Shown here: piece after piece, positions 1 to 4,659 of the stretch
How positions within the stretch are numbered: position 1 is the stretch's first letter
Layout: every line of letters begins with the position of its first letter
From: Candidatus Saccharimonadota bacterium
GTDB lineage: Bacteria > Patescibacteria > Saccharimonadia > Saccharimonadales > UBA4665
Assembly: GCA_018061705.1 (NCBI GenBank)
Contig: JAGOTO010000018.1
Coordinates: 1 to 7,172 of the forward strand
Length of the DNA: 7,172 nt
Reading direction: 5' to 3'
Program-made: the position numbers and the translations under genes
The notes under the pieces: model-generated
What the model was told of the DNA's origin: nothing
The model's database searches: none
The model's input: the letters and a program-made list of their open reading frames with translations, nothing else

Positions 1-587
1 TAGCTACGCAGCGCCTTATCTGTCTCAAAAGCGACACCATATACGCGTTGCATTTGCGGATTGGACTCCTTGCCTCGCCAGTATGCCCCCGCAACACGCA
101 TGAGTTTGAATGCTCCAACTTTATCAGTCGACTTAACGTGCGGGCCGCGACAGAGGTCAGTAAATTCGCCGTTACGGTAAAACGACACATTCTCCACCTT
201 GCTTTCACCATCTGCCATAACCCCGAGCGTATCTGCATCGATATCTTTTGCGACCGTCGTACCTTCACGCTGGAGATCATTGAGCAACTCTTCTTTGTAG
301 GGCTGCCTGTGCTGGCGCGCCCACTCAACAGCCTGAAATACCGGCATCTCGAGGCGTTCAAACGGTTGTGCTGCGGCAATTATTTCGCGCATTTTATATT
401 CTATCCGAGGGAAGTCCTGTTCGCTAAGCTTCACTTCAGGACCAAGATCTACGTCGTAGTAAAACCCACTTTCTACAACTGGGCCCACCCCCAGTCTTAC
501 TTCTGGCCAGATATCTTGAATTGCCGCCGCCATAATATGAGCCAGGCTATGTCGCATGGCGTACAGATTTTCGGTGGTATCACTCAT
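1..587 (-). CDS. thrS: Threonyl-tRNA synthetase, N-terminal part (partial at window edge)
   Basis: Class II synthetase that charges tRNA-Thr in the cytoplasm. The visible 195 residues are the N2 editing domain, which hydrolyses mis-made Ser-tRNA-Thr. HSLAH (H13, H17) and DLCRGPH (C146, H150) supply the four metal-type ligands of the editing site, all present. GPVVESGFYYD (35-45) and GAYWRGKESN (167-176) are also typical of ThrRS. The catalytic and anticodon-binding domains lie off the left edge. The start at 587 is supported by an AAAGGAG ribosome-binding site six bases upstream, and the HSLAH motif follows only 12 residues later. The protein therefore lacks the roughly 60-residue TGS domain found at the N-terminus of E. 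coli ThrRS. The gene has its own promoter and a long leader that resembles a T-box switch. Family assignment is very secure. Confidence 0.96.
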   Translation of the reverse strand, partial: MSDTTENLYAMRHSLAHIMAAAIQDIWPEVRLGVGPVVESGFYYDVDLGPEVKLSEQDFPRIEYKMREIIAAAQPFERLEMPVFQAVEWARQHRQPYKEELLNDLQREGTTVAKDIDADTLGVMADGESKVENVSFYRNGEFTDLCRGPHVKSTDKVGAFKLMRVAGAYWRGKESNPQMQRVYGVAFETDKALRS

Positions 588-677
588 ATCATTCTCCTTT
601 ACGGTCATCCCTGCCAGATCATCGTGTGGGCCGAATATCGGTCAACTACGCACAGGATGGCTTAGTATTTCATATAT

Positions 678-720
678 AAAAACACGCCGATTAGATGTTT
701 CCATCCTCTCTTGCGTGCTT
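678..720 (-). terminator. Regulated terminator of the thrS T-box leader
   Basis: AAGCACGC (720-713) pairs with GCGTGTTT (687-680), eight pairs including one G-U. The loop can form an inner GGATG-GAAA-CATCT hairpin (704-691). A run of five T (682-678), partly shared with the stem, then TATATAT follows. The first four bases, AAGC, are also the 3' strand of the antiterminator helix A1, so the two structures exclude each other. It lies about 90 bases before the thrS start. Confidence 0.7.
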
Positions 721-843
721 GGGCCCCTACTTGTGTCCCAGTGCGGGGGGTTCCACCTAAGCGTTTACTCTTGCAACTCTAGTTATCGTACTCTGTTGCC
801 ACACCGACGAAGCTCTGTGGTTGGTGAGTCCACTTCCCTGCTT
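678..843 (-). promoter_or_regulatory. Putative T-box riboswitch in the thrS leader
   Basis: Read on the minus strand, the leader contains an antiterminator of T-box design. Helix A1 is GCTTAGG (762-756) with CCCAAGC (723-717), with one A-C mismatch. A seven-base bulge TGGAACC (755-749) follows, then helix A2 CCCC (748-745) with GGGG (727-724). The conserved T-box bulge is UGGNACC, and N pairs with the tRNA discriminator base. Here UGGA is complementary to UCCA, the 3' end of the tRNA-Thr gene at 4306-4381. A mutually exclusive terminator uses AAGC (720-717) of A1. Upstream lie a probable stem III, GCAAC/GTTGC (799-795 with 777-773), and a short stem I region (843-810) with candidate threonine codons ACC (825-823) and ACA (818-816). 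Known T-boxes sense uncharged tRNA and allow read-through into synthetase genes, so the gene context fits. Stem I is much shorter than in classical Bacillus T-boxes and the specifier is not resolved. Confidence 0.72.
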
Positions 844-850
844 AATTGGT

Positions 851-879
851 AGTATACACCCCGAGTACAGTCACAACAA
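851..879 (-). promoter_or_regulatory. thrS promoter
   Basis: Minus-strand -35 TTGTTG (879-874), a 17-base spacer, and -10 TATACT (856-851). The expected start of transcription is near 844, which places the whole T-box-like leader (about 255 bases) on the thrS transcript. It sits just after the upstream minus-strand terminator, so thrS is a separate transcription unit. Confidence 0.7.
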
Positions 880-925
880 AAACTAAAAACGCTTGGGTGC
901 TCTCGCAAAGACAACCAAGCGTTTT
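880..925 (-). terminator. Strong intrinsic terminator upstream of the thrS promoter
   Basis: An 11-bp perfect stem: AAAACGCTTGG (886-896) with CCAAGCGTTTT (915-925), loop of 18 bases. On the minus strand the stem ends in five T followed by AGTTTTTG, a good U-tract. On the plus strand the tail is only TTTTC, so it works best for minus-strand transcription. No protein gene precedes it, so it must end either a small RNA or read-through. Confidence 0.75.
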
Positions 926-930
926 CTAGT

Positions 931-956
931 TCGGTAAAACCTCTCGGCAAAACCTC
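931..956. repeat. Tandem 13-bp repeat
   Basis: TCGGTAAAACCTC (931-943) is followed directly by TCGGCAAAACCTC (944-956), 12 of 13 bases identical. On the minus strand each unit reads GAGGTTTT(G/A)CCGA and could form a tiny GGT/ACC hairpin. It lies in the possible short transcript upstream of the terminator at 880-925. Confidence 0.6.
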
Positions 957-1027
957 ACCTCAAATGCTAGTATACACGGCCTAGCTCCATGATGCTAGTA
1001 CTTTTCTGGACTTTTTGGGCACGATAC

Positions 1028-1036
1028 TGTGGATAA
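1028..1036 (-). promoter_or_regulatory. DnaA-box-like nonamer
   Basis: TGTGGATAA is the exact complement of the DnaA box TTATCCACA. One further near match, TTATCCACT, lies at 1738-1746 on the plus strand. Two scattered sites do not make an origin. A role as a single DnaA site or a chance match is equally possible. Confidence 0.25.
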
Positions 1037-1123
1037 GTGGAAAACTCTGATTCGAGCTAGGTATACCGTATATGCTATCCTGCACGAAACGCTCAGTTTT
1101 AATGTCAATGGATTCTATGACAG

Positions 1124-1152
1124 TTGAAACCTTCGGTACGATTTGATATAGT
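1124..1152 (+). promoter_or_regulatory. tRNA-Val promoter
   Basis: -35 TTGAAA (1124-1129), a 17-base spacer, and -10 TATAGT (1147-1152), close to the sigma-70 consensus. Transcription should begin near 1159, about 18 bases before the mature tRNA. The stretch 926-1123 upstream holds no recognisable gene. Confidence 0.75.
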
Positions 1153-1176
1153 TTCATCGGTTGAGACTGCCCAATC

Positions 1177-1253
1177 GGGCGATTAGCTCATTTGGCTAGA
1201 GCGCCACATTGACGTTGTGGAGGTGATAGGTTCGAATCCTATATCGCCCACCA
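1177..1253 (+). tRNA. tRNA-Val(GAC)
   Basis: Complete 77-base cloverleaf with encoded CCA. Acceptor GGGCGAT/ATCGCCC, D arm GCTC/GAGC, anticodon arm CCACA/TGTGG around loop TTGACGT (anticodon GAC), T arm ATAGG/CCTAT around TTCGAAT, discriminator A. Reads GUC and GUU valine codons. It has its own promoter and terminator, so it is a single-gene unit. Confidence 0.96.
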
Positions 1254-1257
1254 CGAG

Positions 1258-1284
1258 AAAAGGTCAGCGATGCTGGCCTTTTTT
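1258..1284 (+). terminator. tRNA-Val terminator
   Basis: AAAAGGTCAGC (1258-1268) pairs with GCTGGCCTTTT (1272-1282), eleven pairs with one G-U, three-base loop, and six T at 1279-1284. It begins four bases after the tRNA CCA. Confidence 0.9.
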
Positions 1285-1286
1285 CG

Positions 1287-1503
1287 TGACTAGATAAGTG
1301 AATTTAGCTACATACAATACACTACAGAGATAGAGTGCACCTCAATCTACCCGGAGGGATGCTTGGCGATTCTCGACATTGAGTAACAGTGACTCAAATC
1401 TAGTGAAGGGCTCGACTCTTGAGCAAGTCGATATATTCAACCCGCACAGCCTATTATATACCGCTCATCTCTGTTATAGCGCTTATGTATATAATGTTTA
1501 TGC
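1287..1503. other. Intergenic stretch without a recognised gene
   Basis: No convincing reading frame or RNA family seen on either strand. There are two small hairpin-forming sites: TTGAGT/ACTCAA (1379-1384 with 1392-1397) and CGACT/AGTCG (1413-1417 with 1426-1430). A TATAAT at 1490-1495 lacks a matching -35. The region is AT-rich toward 1440-1500 and leads into the promoter at 1504. Confidence 0.4.
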
Positions 1504-1532
1504 TTGACATGCAAATATTGACTTGCTACACT
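1504..1532 (+). promoter_or_regulatory. Strong promoter of the structured RNA
   Basis: -35 TTGACA (1504-1509, perfect consensus), a 17-base spacer ending in TGC, and -10 TACACT (1527-1532), giving an extended -10 TGCTACACT. Transcription should begin near 1539. The sequence GACTTGCTACACTTAC (1520-1535) recurs exactly at the tRNA-Asp promoter, which suggests stable-RNA-type promoter strength. Confidence 0.75.
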
Positions 1533-1557
1533 TACTGGCGTTAAACGAGGTGTTTCG

Positions 1558-1662
1558 GTGAGTACAAAACAACCAAGCTCATTACAGAGCTTCCAGTTGT
1601 TTTATGAAGAACTCCCGAGCGTAAAGCGAGTAGTTCGATTACGCCGGGTAAGGACTGCATAG
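1558..1662 (+). CDS. Possible 34-residue peptide inside the structured RNA
   Basis: A GTG-started frame of 34 codons preceded by GAGGTG five bases upstream. The product would be acidic in the middle (FYEELP, residues 15-20) and strongly basic at the C-terminus (KRVVRLRRVR). It might be a leader peptide or small protein. An open frame of this length occurs easily by chance, and both main hairpins lie inside it, so I favour the RNA interpretation. Confidence 0.2.
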   Translation: MSTKQPSSLQSFQLFYEELPSVKRVVRLRRVRTA

Positions 1663-1688
1663 GTACAGGCCCTTCTCATAGAGCAATG

Positions 1689-1720
1689 CCCAGTCACAAA
1701 GAGTGGCTGGGTTTTCTTTT
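1689..1720 (+). terminator. Terminator ahead of nrdR
   Basis: CCCAGTCAC (1689-1697) pairs with GTGGCTGGG (1703-1711), nine pairs with one G-U, five-base loop AAAGA, followed by TTTTCTTTT. It would end transcripts from the promoter at 1504 unless an alternative fold prevents it. No clear antiterminator partner was found. Confidence 0.85.
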
Positions 1721-1780
1721 CCACTGATTTTGTGAGCTTATCCACTAGTATTATCAACTGCGTTATGTCAATATGTAGCC

Positions 1781-2194
1781 ATGGTATGTCTCTACTGTGG
1801 CGGAAAAACGGCGGTTATCAACTCTCGGCCCCAAAAGCGTCGTAATCAAACGTGGCGACGGCGTTCGTGTACACGCTGCGGCTCTGTCTTTACGAGTATT
1901 GAGTCCTACGACCTAACGCAAAGCATCGTCGTCGGCAGTCTGGGAGGCCGTCCTGTCGGTTTTAACCGCGATAAGCTATTTGTGAGCATCTATGCTGCTC
2001 TGGGCCATAGAAATGACCCGACGAGCGATGCTGCCGCTCTGACCGAAACGATTATCACTCACCTGCTATCATCTGAAAAGACTGTGCTTGTACAAAAATC
2101 CGATATCGTCCTCGTCGCGAGCAAGGTTCTCGGCCGGTTCGACCAACCAGCCGCCACTTACTACGCTGCTTATCACAAACCGGCACAGGCATAA
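1781..2194 (+). CDS. nrdR: NrdR-type transcriptional repressor of ribonucleotide reductase genes
   Basis: Family members bind DNA upstream of ribonucleotide reductase genes and sense ATP/dATP. The protein has an N-terminal zinc ribbon, C3-x2-C6 and C30-x2-C33, with the typical NSRP (14-17), WRRR (25-28) and VFTSIE (36-41) segments. An ATP-cone domain follows from about residue 49 (IVVGSLGGRPVGFNRDKL) to the end (VLGRFDQPAATYYAAYH). At 137 residues it is slightly shorter than the usual 150 or so. The start MVCLYC matches the family's MxCPxC beginning. No Shine-Dalgarno is visible, so translation may start from a leaderless or very short-leader message. It is convergent with the glycosyltransferase gene, with only seven bases between the stop codons. 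The zinc ribbon is clear. The ATP-cone is more divergent, so target specificity is inferred. Confidence 0.85.
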   Translation: MVCLYCGGKTAVINSRPQKRRNQTWRRRSCTRCGSVFTSIESYDLTQSIVVGSLGGRPVGFNRDKLFVSIYAALGHRNDPTSDAAALTETIITHLLSSEKTVLVQKSDIVLVASKVLGRFDQPAATYYAAYHKPAQA

Positions 2195-2201
2195 CAGGGG
2201 C

Positions 2202-3854
2202 TCAAAGCTTCGTTTTGACCTCGCCACCCACGCCTTCACTCACAACAGCCTTATCGGTAACGTCAAACTTAGATACGTATTTTCCGAGCATCAATCGAGT
2301 CTGTGAATATAAGGCTGCAAACGAGTTAAAAACGATCGTGGTCACCGGAAGGTACAGCCATTGTATGACCATAAAGATTGACCGATGCCTTCGGTAGCGG
2401 GCGGGCTTAGGCGGCAGGGTCCGAAGCGACAAAAACACCGTCACCACCGCCATACCGAGTGCAACAGTCTGTATCCTGCTCACGATCACAGGAAGCTGCA
2501 ACGCACCGTAACTAGTTGGATGAAATAGTACAGGGATAAATCCACCAAAAAGCACCAGGAGCGGGGCTGCAGCCCAACTGACATGTCCCTCAAGCAGCCG
2601 CCACGTTTTTGCTATTAGATCAAACCTTGGTACAGTGTTTTTTCTGAAAAATCCCATATGGACGACGTATGCGATGTCTGAAGCACCGTATGTCCACCTG
2701 CGTATTTGCAGAAACTGCGCACGCAATGTTTTCCAGTATGTATCAGATAGCACAGCGTCTTGGTAGATTGGCAGATGGAGCGGCAAAACACGATAGTTGC
2801 CTTCAAAGCGGAAATACGATCGCCAAAACTGGTGTCCATCTTCTACGATGGTACGGACGCTCCAAAAATCGGTTTTTAGGAGGGCAACCATTGGCTGTGC
2901 GTGTGCAGAAAAATTTCGCAGGGCGTGCGACCGGAGCGATGTAACAAGGTGAAAGATTGAGTTGCCTGTTGCGAGTACTCGCATCGGAGCAGGTGCATCC
3001 CATATATTGTTCGCGAAGAGCGCAACCGGCTGAAACGACGAGTGGATTGGATCTGGGCATACGATATAGGCGTAGCTCAGTGCTGTCAAATAGTTTGGGT
3101 CTGGACGATTATCGGCATCAAGTGTCGTGACGAGTACACGCAGGGGATCGATACCGTGGCTCTCGAGATATCTTTGGAGCTCCCGCCCGGCGTAGGTTAC
3201 ATTGCCCCCTTTACCGATTATCTCACCTGGAAGGTTTGCGGGGTGTTCGACGGCAAATGCATCCAAAAACTTCCCCTTGTACTGGCTGATTAGGTCTTGT
3301 GACTGAATCCGGGTTGGCTCTCCAGCTCTCCCCTCGTAGGCTAGAATGAGGATAACCTGTTTCATATCATACGCAGACGATAGGACTGCTTCGATTGTCG
3401 GTTGTAATACATCACGCGACTCCTTATAGGTCGCAATGACGACTGCATGCACGAGCTGGTCCGGCTGCATAAGTAGCGGCCTTACCTCTGTCCCCTTAAC
3501 CGCGATCTCATGCCAGTGTGGCCTCTTTGACTGGGGAGCGATGACCCCCTGCCCGAGTTCTCTGAGCAGTGTCGGCCAGGGGAGTTTCTGGTGCTGCTTC
3601 ATTGTCCGATACCCCTGCATCGAACGAATAGCGCCAGCGACACCCCGAGAGAAATTGATCAGGACATACACAAACATAAAAAATGCTGCCAGTTTGACAT
3701 TGATCAGACTGAGCACAAAAGGCACGGCCAACAGGGACCAACTGAGGGCTCCGGGGAGTATTTCAAAGAATCGGTAGTGCCCCTTGCGTTGATTTTCAAA
3801 GGGAATTTCGATATCTGATGACATCCGATCGTGTTTCGTTGTAGTGGGTCTCAT
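2202..3854 (-). CDS. Membrane family-2 glycosyltransferase (cellulose synthase/PgaC-like)
   Basis: Processive-type GT2 enzyme, 550 residues, expected in the cytoplasmic membrane and adding sugars from nucleotide donors to an envelope polysaccharide or glycolipid. Two hydrophobic segments lie at 38-52 and 55-68. The catalytic domain starts at VVIATYKESRDVL (138-150) and has the DAD motif (246-248), an ED pair as probable catalytic base region (338-339) and QIRRW (383-387), matching QxxRW of synthases. Further membrane helices lie at about 427-445, 455-477 and 493-516. The product is unknown. The start at 3854 lies one base after the stop of the upstream membrane gene (TAA-A-ATG), which suggests translational coupling. 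ATG at 3824 (residue 11) is an alternative, and neither has a good ribosome-binding site. The stop is TGA, used here as a normal stop. Confidence 0.88.
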   Translation of the reverse strand: MRPTTTKHDRMSSDIEIPFENQRKGHYRFFEILPGALSWSLLAVPFVLSLINVKLAAFFMFVYVLINFSRGVAGAIRSMQGYRTMKQHQKLPWPTLLRELGQGVIAPQSKRPHWHEIAVKGTEVRPLLMQPDQLVHAVVIATYKESRDVLQPTIEAVLSSAYDMKQVILILAYEGRAGEPTRIQSQDLISQYKGKFLDAFAVEHPANLPGEIIGKGGNVTYAGRELQRYLESHGIDPLRVLVTTLDADNRPDPNYLTALSYAYIVCPDPIHSSFQPVALFANNIWDAPAPMRVLATGNSIFHLVTSLRSHALRNFSAHAQPMVALLKTDFWSVRTIVEDGHQFWRSYFRFEGNYRVLPLHLPIYQDAVLSDTYWKTLRAQFLQIRRWTYGASDIAYVVHMGFFRKNTVPRFDLIAKTWRLLEGHVSWAAAPLLVLFGGFIPVLFHPTSYGALQLPVIVSRIQTVALGMAVVTVFLSLRTLPPKPARYRRHRSIFMVIQWLYLPVTTIVFNSFAALYSQTRLMLGKYVSKFDVTDKAVVSEGVGGEVKTKL

Positions 3855-3855
3855 T

Positions 3856-4215
3856 TTAGCGCAAGGTTAGGAGTGAATTACTGACAACTATCAGCAACAC
3901 CATTAGAAATGTCGTGAGCGCCAGCAAACCAAGAGAAAGCGCCCGCCGAATTGGATACGCTCGGTAGCTGAGCGTCAGGCCAAAAAACAGTAGGACCAGT
4001 GCTGCAACCATGAAACTTGCGATATCCCACACCGTACCCTGCGTATAACCATCAATCCCGAGTGACGATCGATAGGATATTATGTAATTCGCAGTTCCCT
4101 TGCTCGCATTTATCTTGAGCAAAACTAGGACGCATGCCATAAGTGCAAGGAATGTATTGATGCTCACGAGCAAAAGCGCGCTGCGATCTTCGATAAATCG
4201 TTTGGTAGAAGCCAT
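3856..4215 (-). CDS. Small three-helix membrane protein, unknown function
   Basis: A 119-residue protein (from ATG 4215) with three predicted membrane helices at about 13-34, 64-82 and 92-113. A soluble stretch of about 28 residues (KGTANYIISYRSSLGIDGYT region) between helices 1 and 2 probably faces outward. I do not recognise the family. It is the first gene of a two-gene unit with the glycosyltransferase, one base apart, so it may assist polysaccharide synthesis or export. An ATG at 4260 would add 15 residues. I prefer 4215 because a TACAAT -10 box lies just upstream and the added residues do not look coding. No Shine-Dalgarno is visible. Confidence 0.65.
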   Translation of the reverse strand: MASTKRFIEDRSALLLVSINTFLALMACVLVLLKINASKGTANYIISYRSSLGIDGYTQGTVWDIASFMVAALVLLFFGLTLSYRAYPIRRALSLGLLALTTFLMVLLIVVSNSLLTLR

Positions 4216-4228
4216 GATGCTGACGATT

Positions 4229-4234
4229 ATTGTA
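4229..4234 (-). promoter_or_regulatory. -10 box for the membrane protein/glycosyltransferase unit
   Basis: TACAAT on the minus strand, 13 bases before the ATG at 4215, giving an expected leader of only about seven bases. No clear -35 was found (TATGCA at 17 bases). It is divergent from the tRNA-Thr promoter at 4272-4280. Confidence 0.4.
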
Positions 4235-4271
4235 GCAGAGGCAGGACGTGGTGCATACACCCGAAACCCCG

Positions 4272-4280
4272 TGGTATACT
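4272..4280 (+). promoter_or_regulatory. Extended -10 promoter of the tRNA-Thr/tRNA-Gly unit
   Basis: TGGTATACT is an extended -10 (TGn plus TATACT at 4275-4280). No good -35 is seen 17 bases upstream (TGCATA), as is common with extended -10 promoters. Transcription should begin near 4287, about 19 bases before tRNA-Thr. Confidence 0.6.
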
Positions 4281-4305
4281 AGTGCCTGTCAGAATGGCTA
4301 TACAT

Positions 4306-4381
4306 GCCACCTTAGCTCAGTTGGTAGAGCGGCGCATTCGTAACGCGCAGGTCAGCAGTTCGATCCTGCTAGGTGGCTCCA
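4306..4381 (+). tRNA. tRNA-Thr(CGU)
   Basis: 76-base cloverleaf with encoded CCA. Acceptor GCCACCT/AGGTGGC, D arm GCTC/GAGC, anticodon loop TTCGTAA (anticodon CGU), T arm AGCAG/CTGCT around TTCGATC. The discriminator base is U, so the 3' end is UCCA, the complement of the UGGA in the thrS leader bulge. The top pair of the anticodon stem (31-39) is an A-C mismatch where a Watson-Crick pair is usual. First gene of a two-tRNA unit. Confidence 0.94.
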
Positions 4382-4403
4382 GATCGCCTCTTGGATGAGG
4401 TTA

Positions 4404-4478
4404 GCGGGTGTCGTATAACGGTCATTATGTAGCCTTCCCAAGGCTGAGACGGGGGTTCGACTCCCCCCACCCGCACCA
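4404..4478 (+). tRNA. tRNA-Gly(CCC)
   Basis: 75-base cloverleaf with encoded CCA. Acceptor GCGGGTG/CACCCGC, anticodon loop TTCCCAA (anticodon CCC) on stem TAGCC/GGCTG, T arm GGGGG/CCCCC-type stem around TTCGACT, discriminator A. It follows tRNA-Thr by 22 bases and shares its promoter. Termination is probably at 4617-4644. Confidence 0.93.
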
Positions 4479-4603
4479 AAAATGAGTTCGAGCCTTACTT
4501 GTGCCAATGAATACAACGTATCTCAGTTGCTTCTGCATTTTAAGCATTCACGGGGCATCACAGATACTCCAGACTACAAAACCACGGATACGCCTCATTT
4601 TGG
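4476..4603 (+). other. Foldable spacer between tRNA-Gly and its terminator
   Basis: No gene recognised. Nested complementary segments are visible: CCAAAA-A-TGAG (4476-4486) with CTCATTTTGG (4594-4603), then GTATCT (4518-4523) with AGATAC (4562-4567). The first arm includes the tRNA CCA, so the outer stem may be fortuitous. It could be a trailer RNA or nothing. Confidence 0.25.
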
Positions 4604-4616
4604 TTTTGGACAAAAC

Positions 4617-4644
4617 AAAAACGGGGTTGAATGCCCCGTTTTTT
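4617..4644. terminator. Bidirectional terminator between tRNA-Gly and mscL
   Basis: AAAAACGGGG (4617-4626) pairs perfectly with CCCCGTTTTT (4634-4643), seven-base loop, with T-runs on both strands. It serves the plus-strand tRNA unit and the minus-strand mscL gene, whose stop codon is 16 bases away. Confidence 0.9.
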
Positions 4645-4659
4645 GATAAAAAGAGTAGC

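Larger units (their letters stand above)
880..962 (-). ncRNA. Possible short transcript between a TATACT box and a terminator
   Basis: A minus-strand -10 box TATACT (974-969), in the context GTGTATACTA shared with the thrS promoter, is followed about 90 bases later by the strong terminator at 925-880. The -35 is poor (TAGCAT at 997-992, 17-base spacer), so promoter activity is uncertain. The stretch between holds a tandem 13-bp repeat and no ATG-started reading frame of useful length. I do not recognise an RNA family. Confidence 0.3.
1539..1720 (+). ncRNA. Putative structured RNA upstream of nrdR, family unknown
   Basis: About 180 bases lie between a near-consensus promoter and an intrinsic terminator, with several strong hairpins. 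Hairpin 1: AAAACAAC/GTTGTTTT (1566-1573 with 1596-1603), capped by AAGCTC/GAGCTT (1575-1580 with 1587-1592). Hairpin 2: CCCG/CGGG (1614-1617 with 1645-1648) continuing through a bulged A into GCGTAA/TTACGC (1619-1624 with 1639-1644). A weaker hairpin, AAGG/CCTT with CTG/CAG, spans 1650-1674, and the terminator follows. It is not tRNA, SRP RNA or tmRNA by any signature I can find. It could be a stand-alone small RNA or an attenuating leader, since the terminator ends 60 bases before nrdR. A 34-codon frame overlaps it (listed separately). Confidence 0.5.

Noticed and set aside
48..665. Plus-strand open frame of 205 codons
   Set aside because: It is antisense to thrS, whose minus-strand translation shows clear ThrRS motifs. 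The plus-strand product has no recognisable family features.
588..850. SRP RNA, RNase P RNA or tmRNA in the thrS leader
   Set aside because: None of their conserved core sequences is present. The UGGAACC bulge, competing terminator and position before a synthetase gene fit a T-box better.
556..852. Plus-strand open frame of 98 codons over the thrS leader
   Set aside because: It lies opposite the leader with its promoter and T-box-like structures, has no ribosome-binding site and resembles no protein family.
1379..1430. Two small hairpins considered as a tRNA or terminator
   Set aside because: Stems are only five to six pairs, with no T-run and no cloverleaf arms.
1485..1500. NrdR-box-like AT-rich sequence upstream of nrdR
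   Set aside because: It only loosely resembles the palindromic NrdR box, and no second box is found at the usual spacing.
3042..3777. Several plus-strand frames of 75-113 codons
   Set aside because: They are shadows of the glycosyltransferase gene on the opposite strand, where GT2 motifs are clear.
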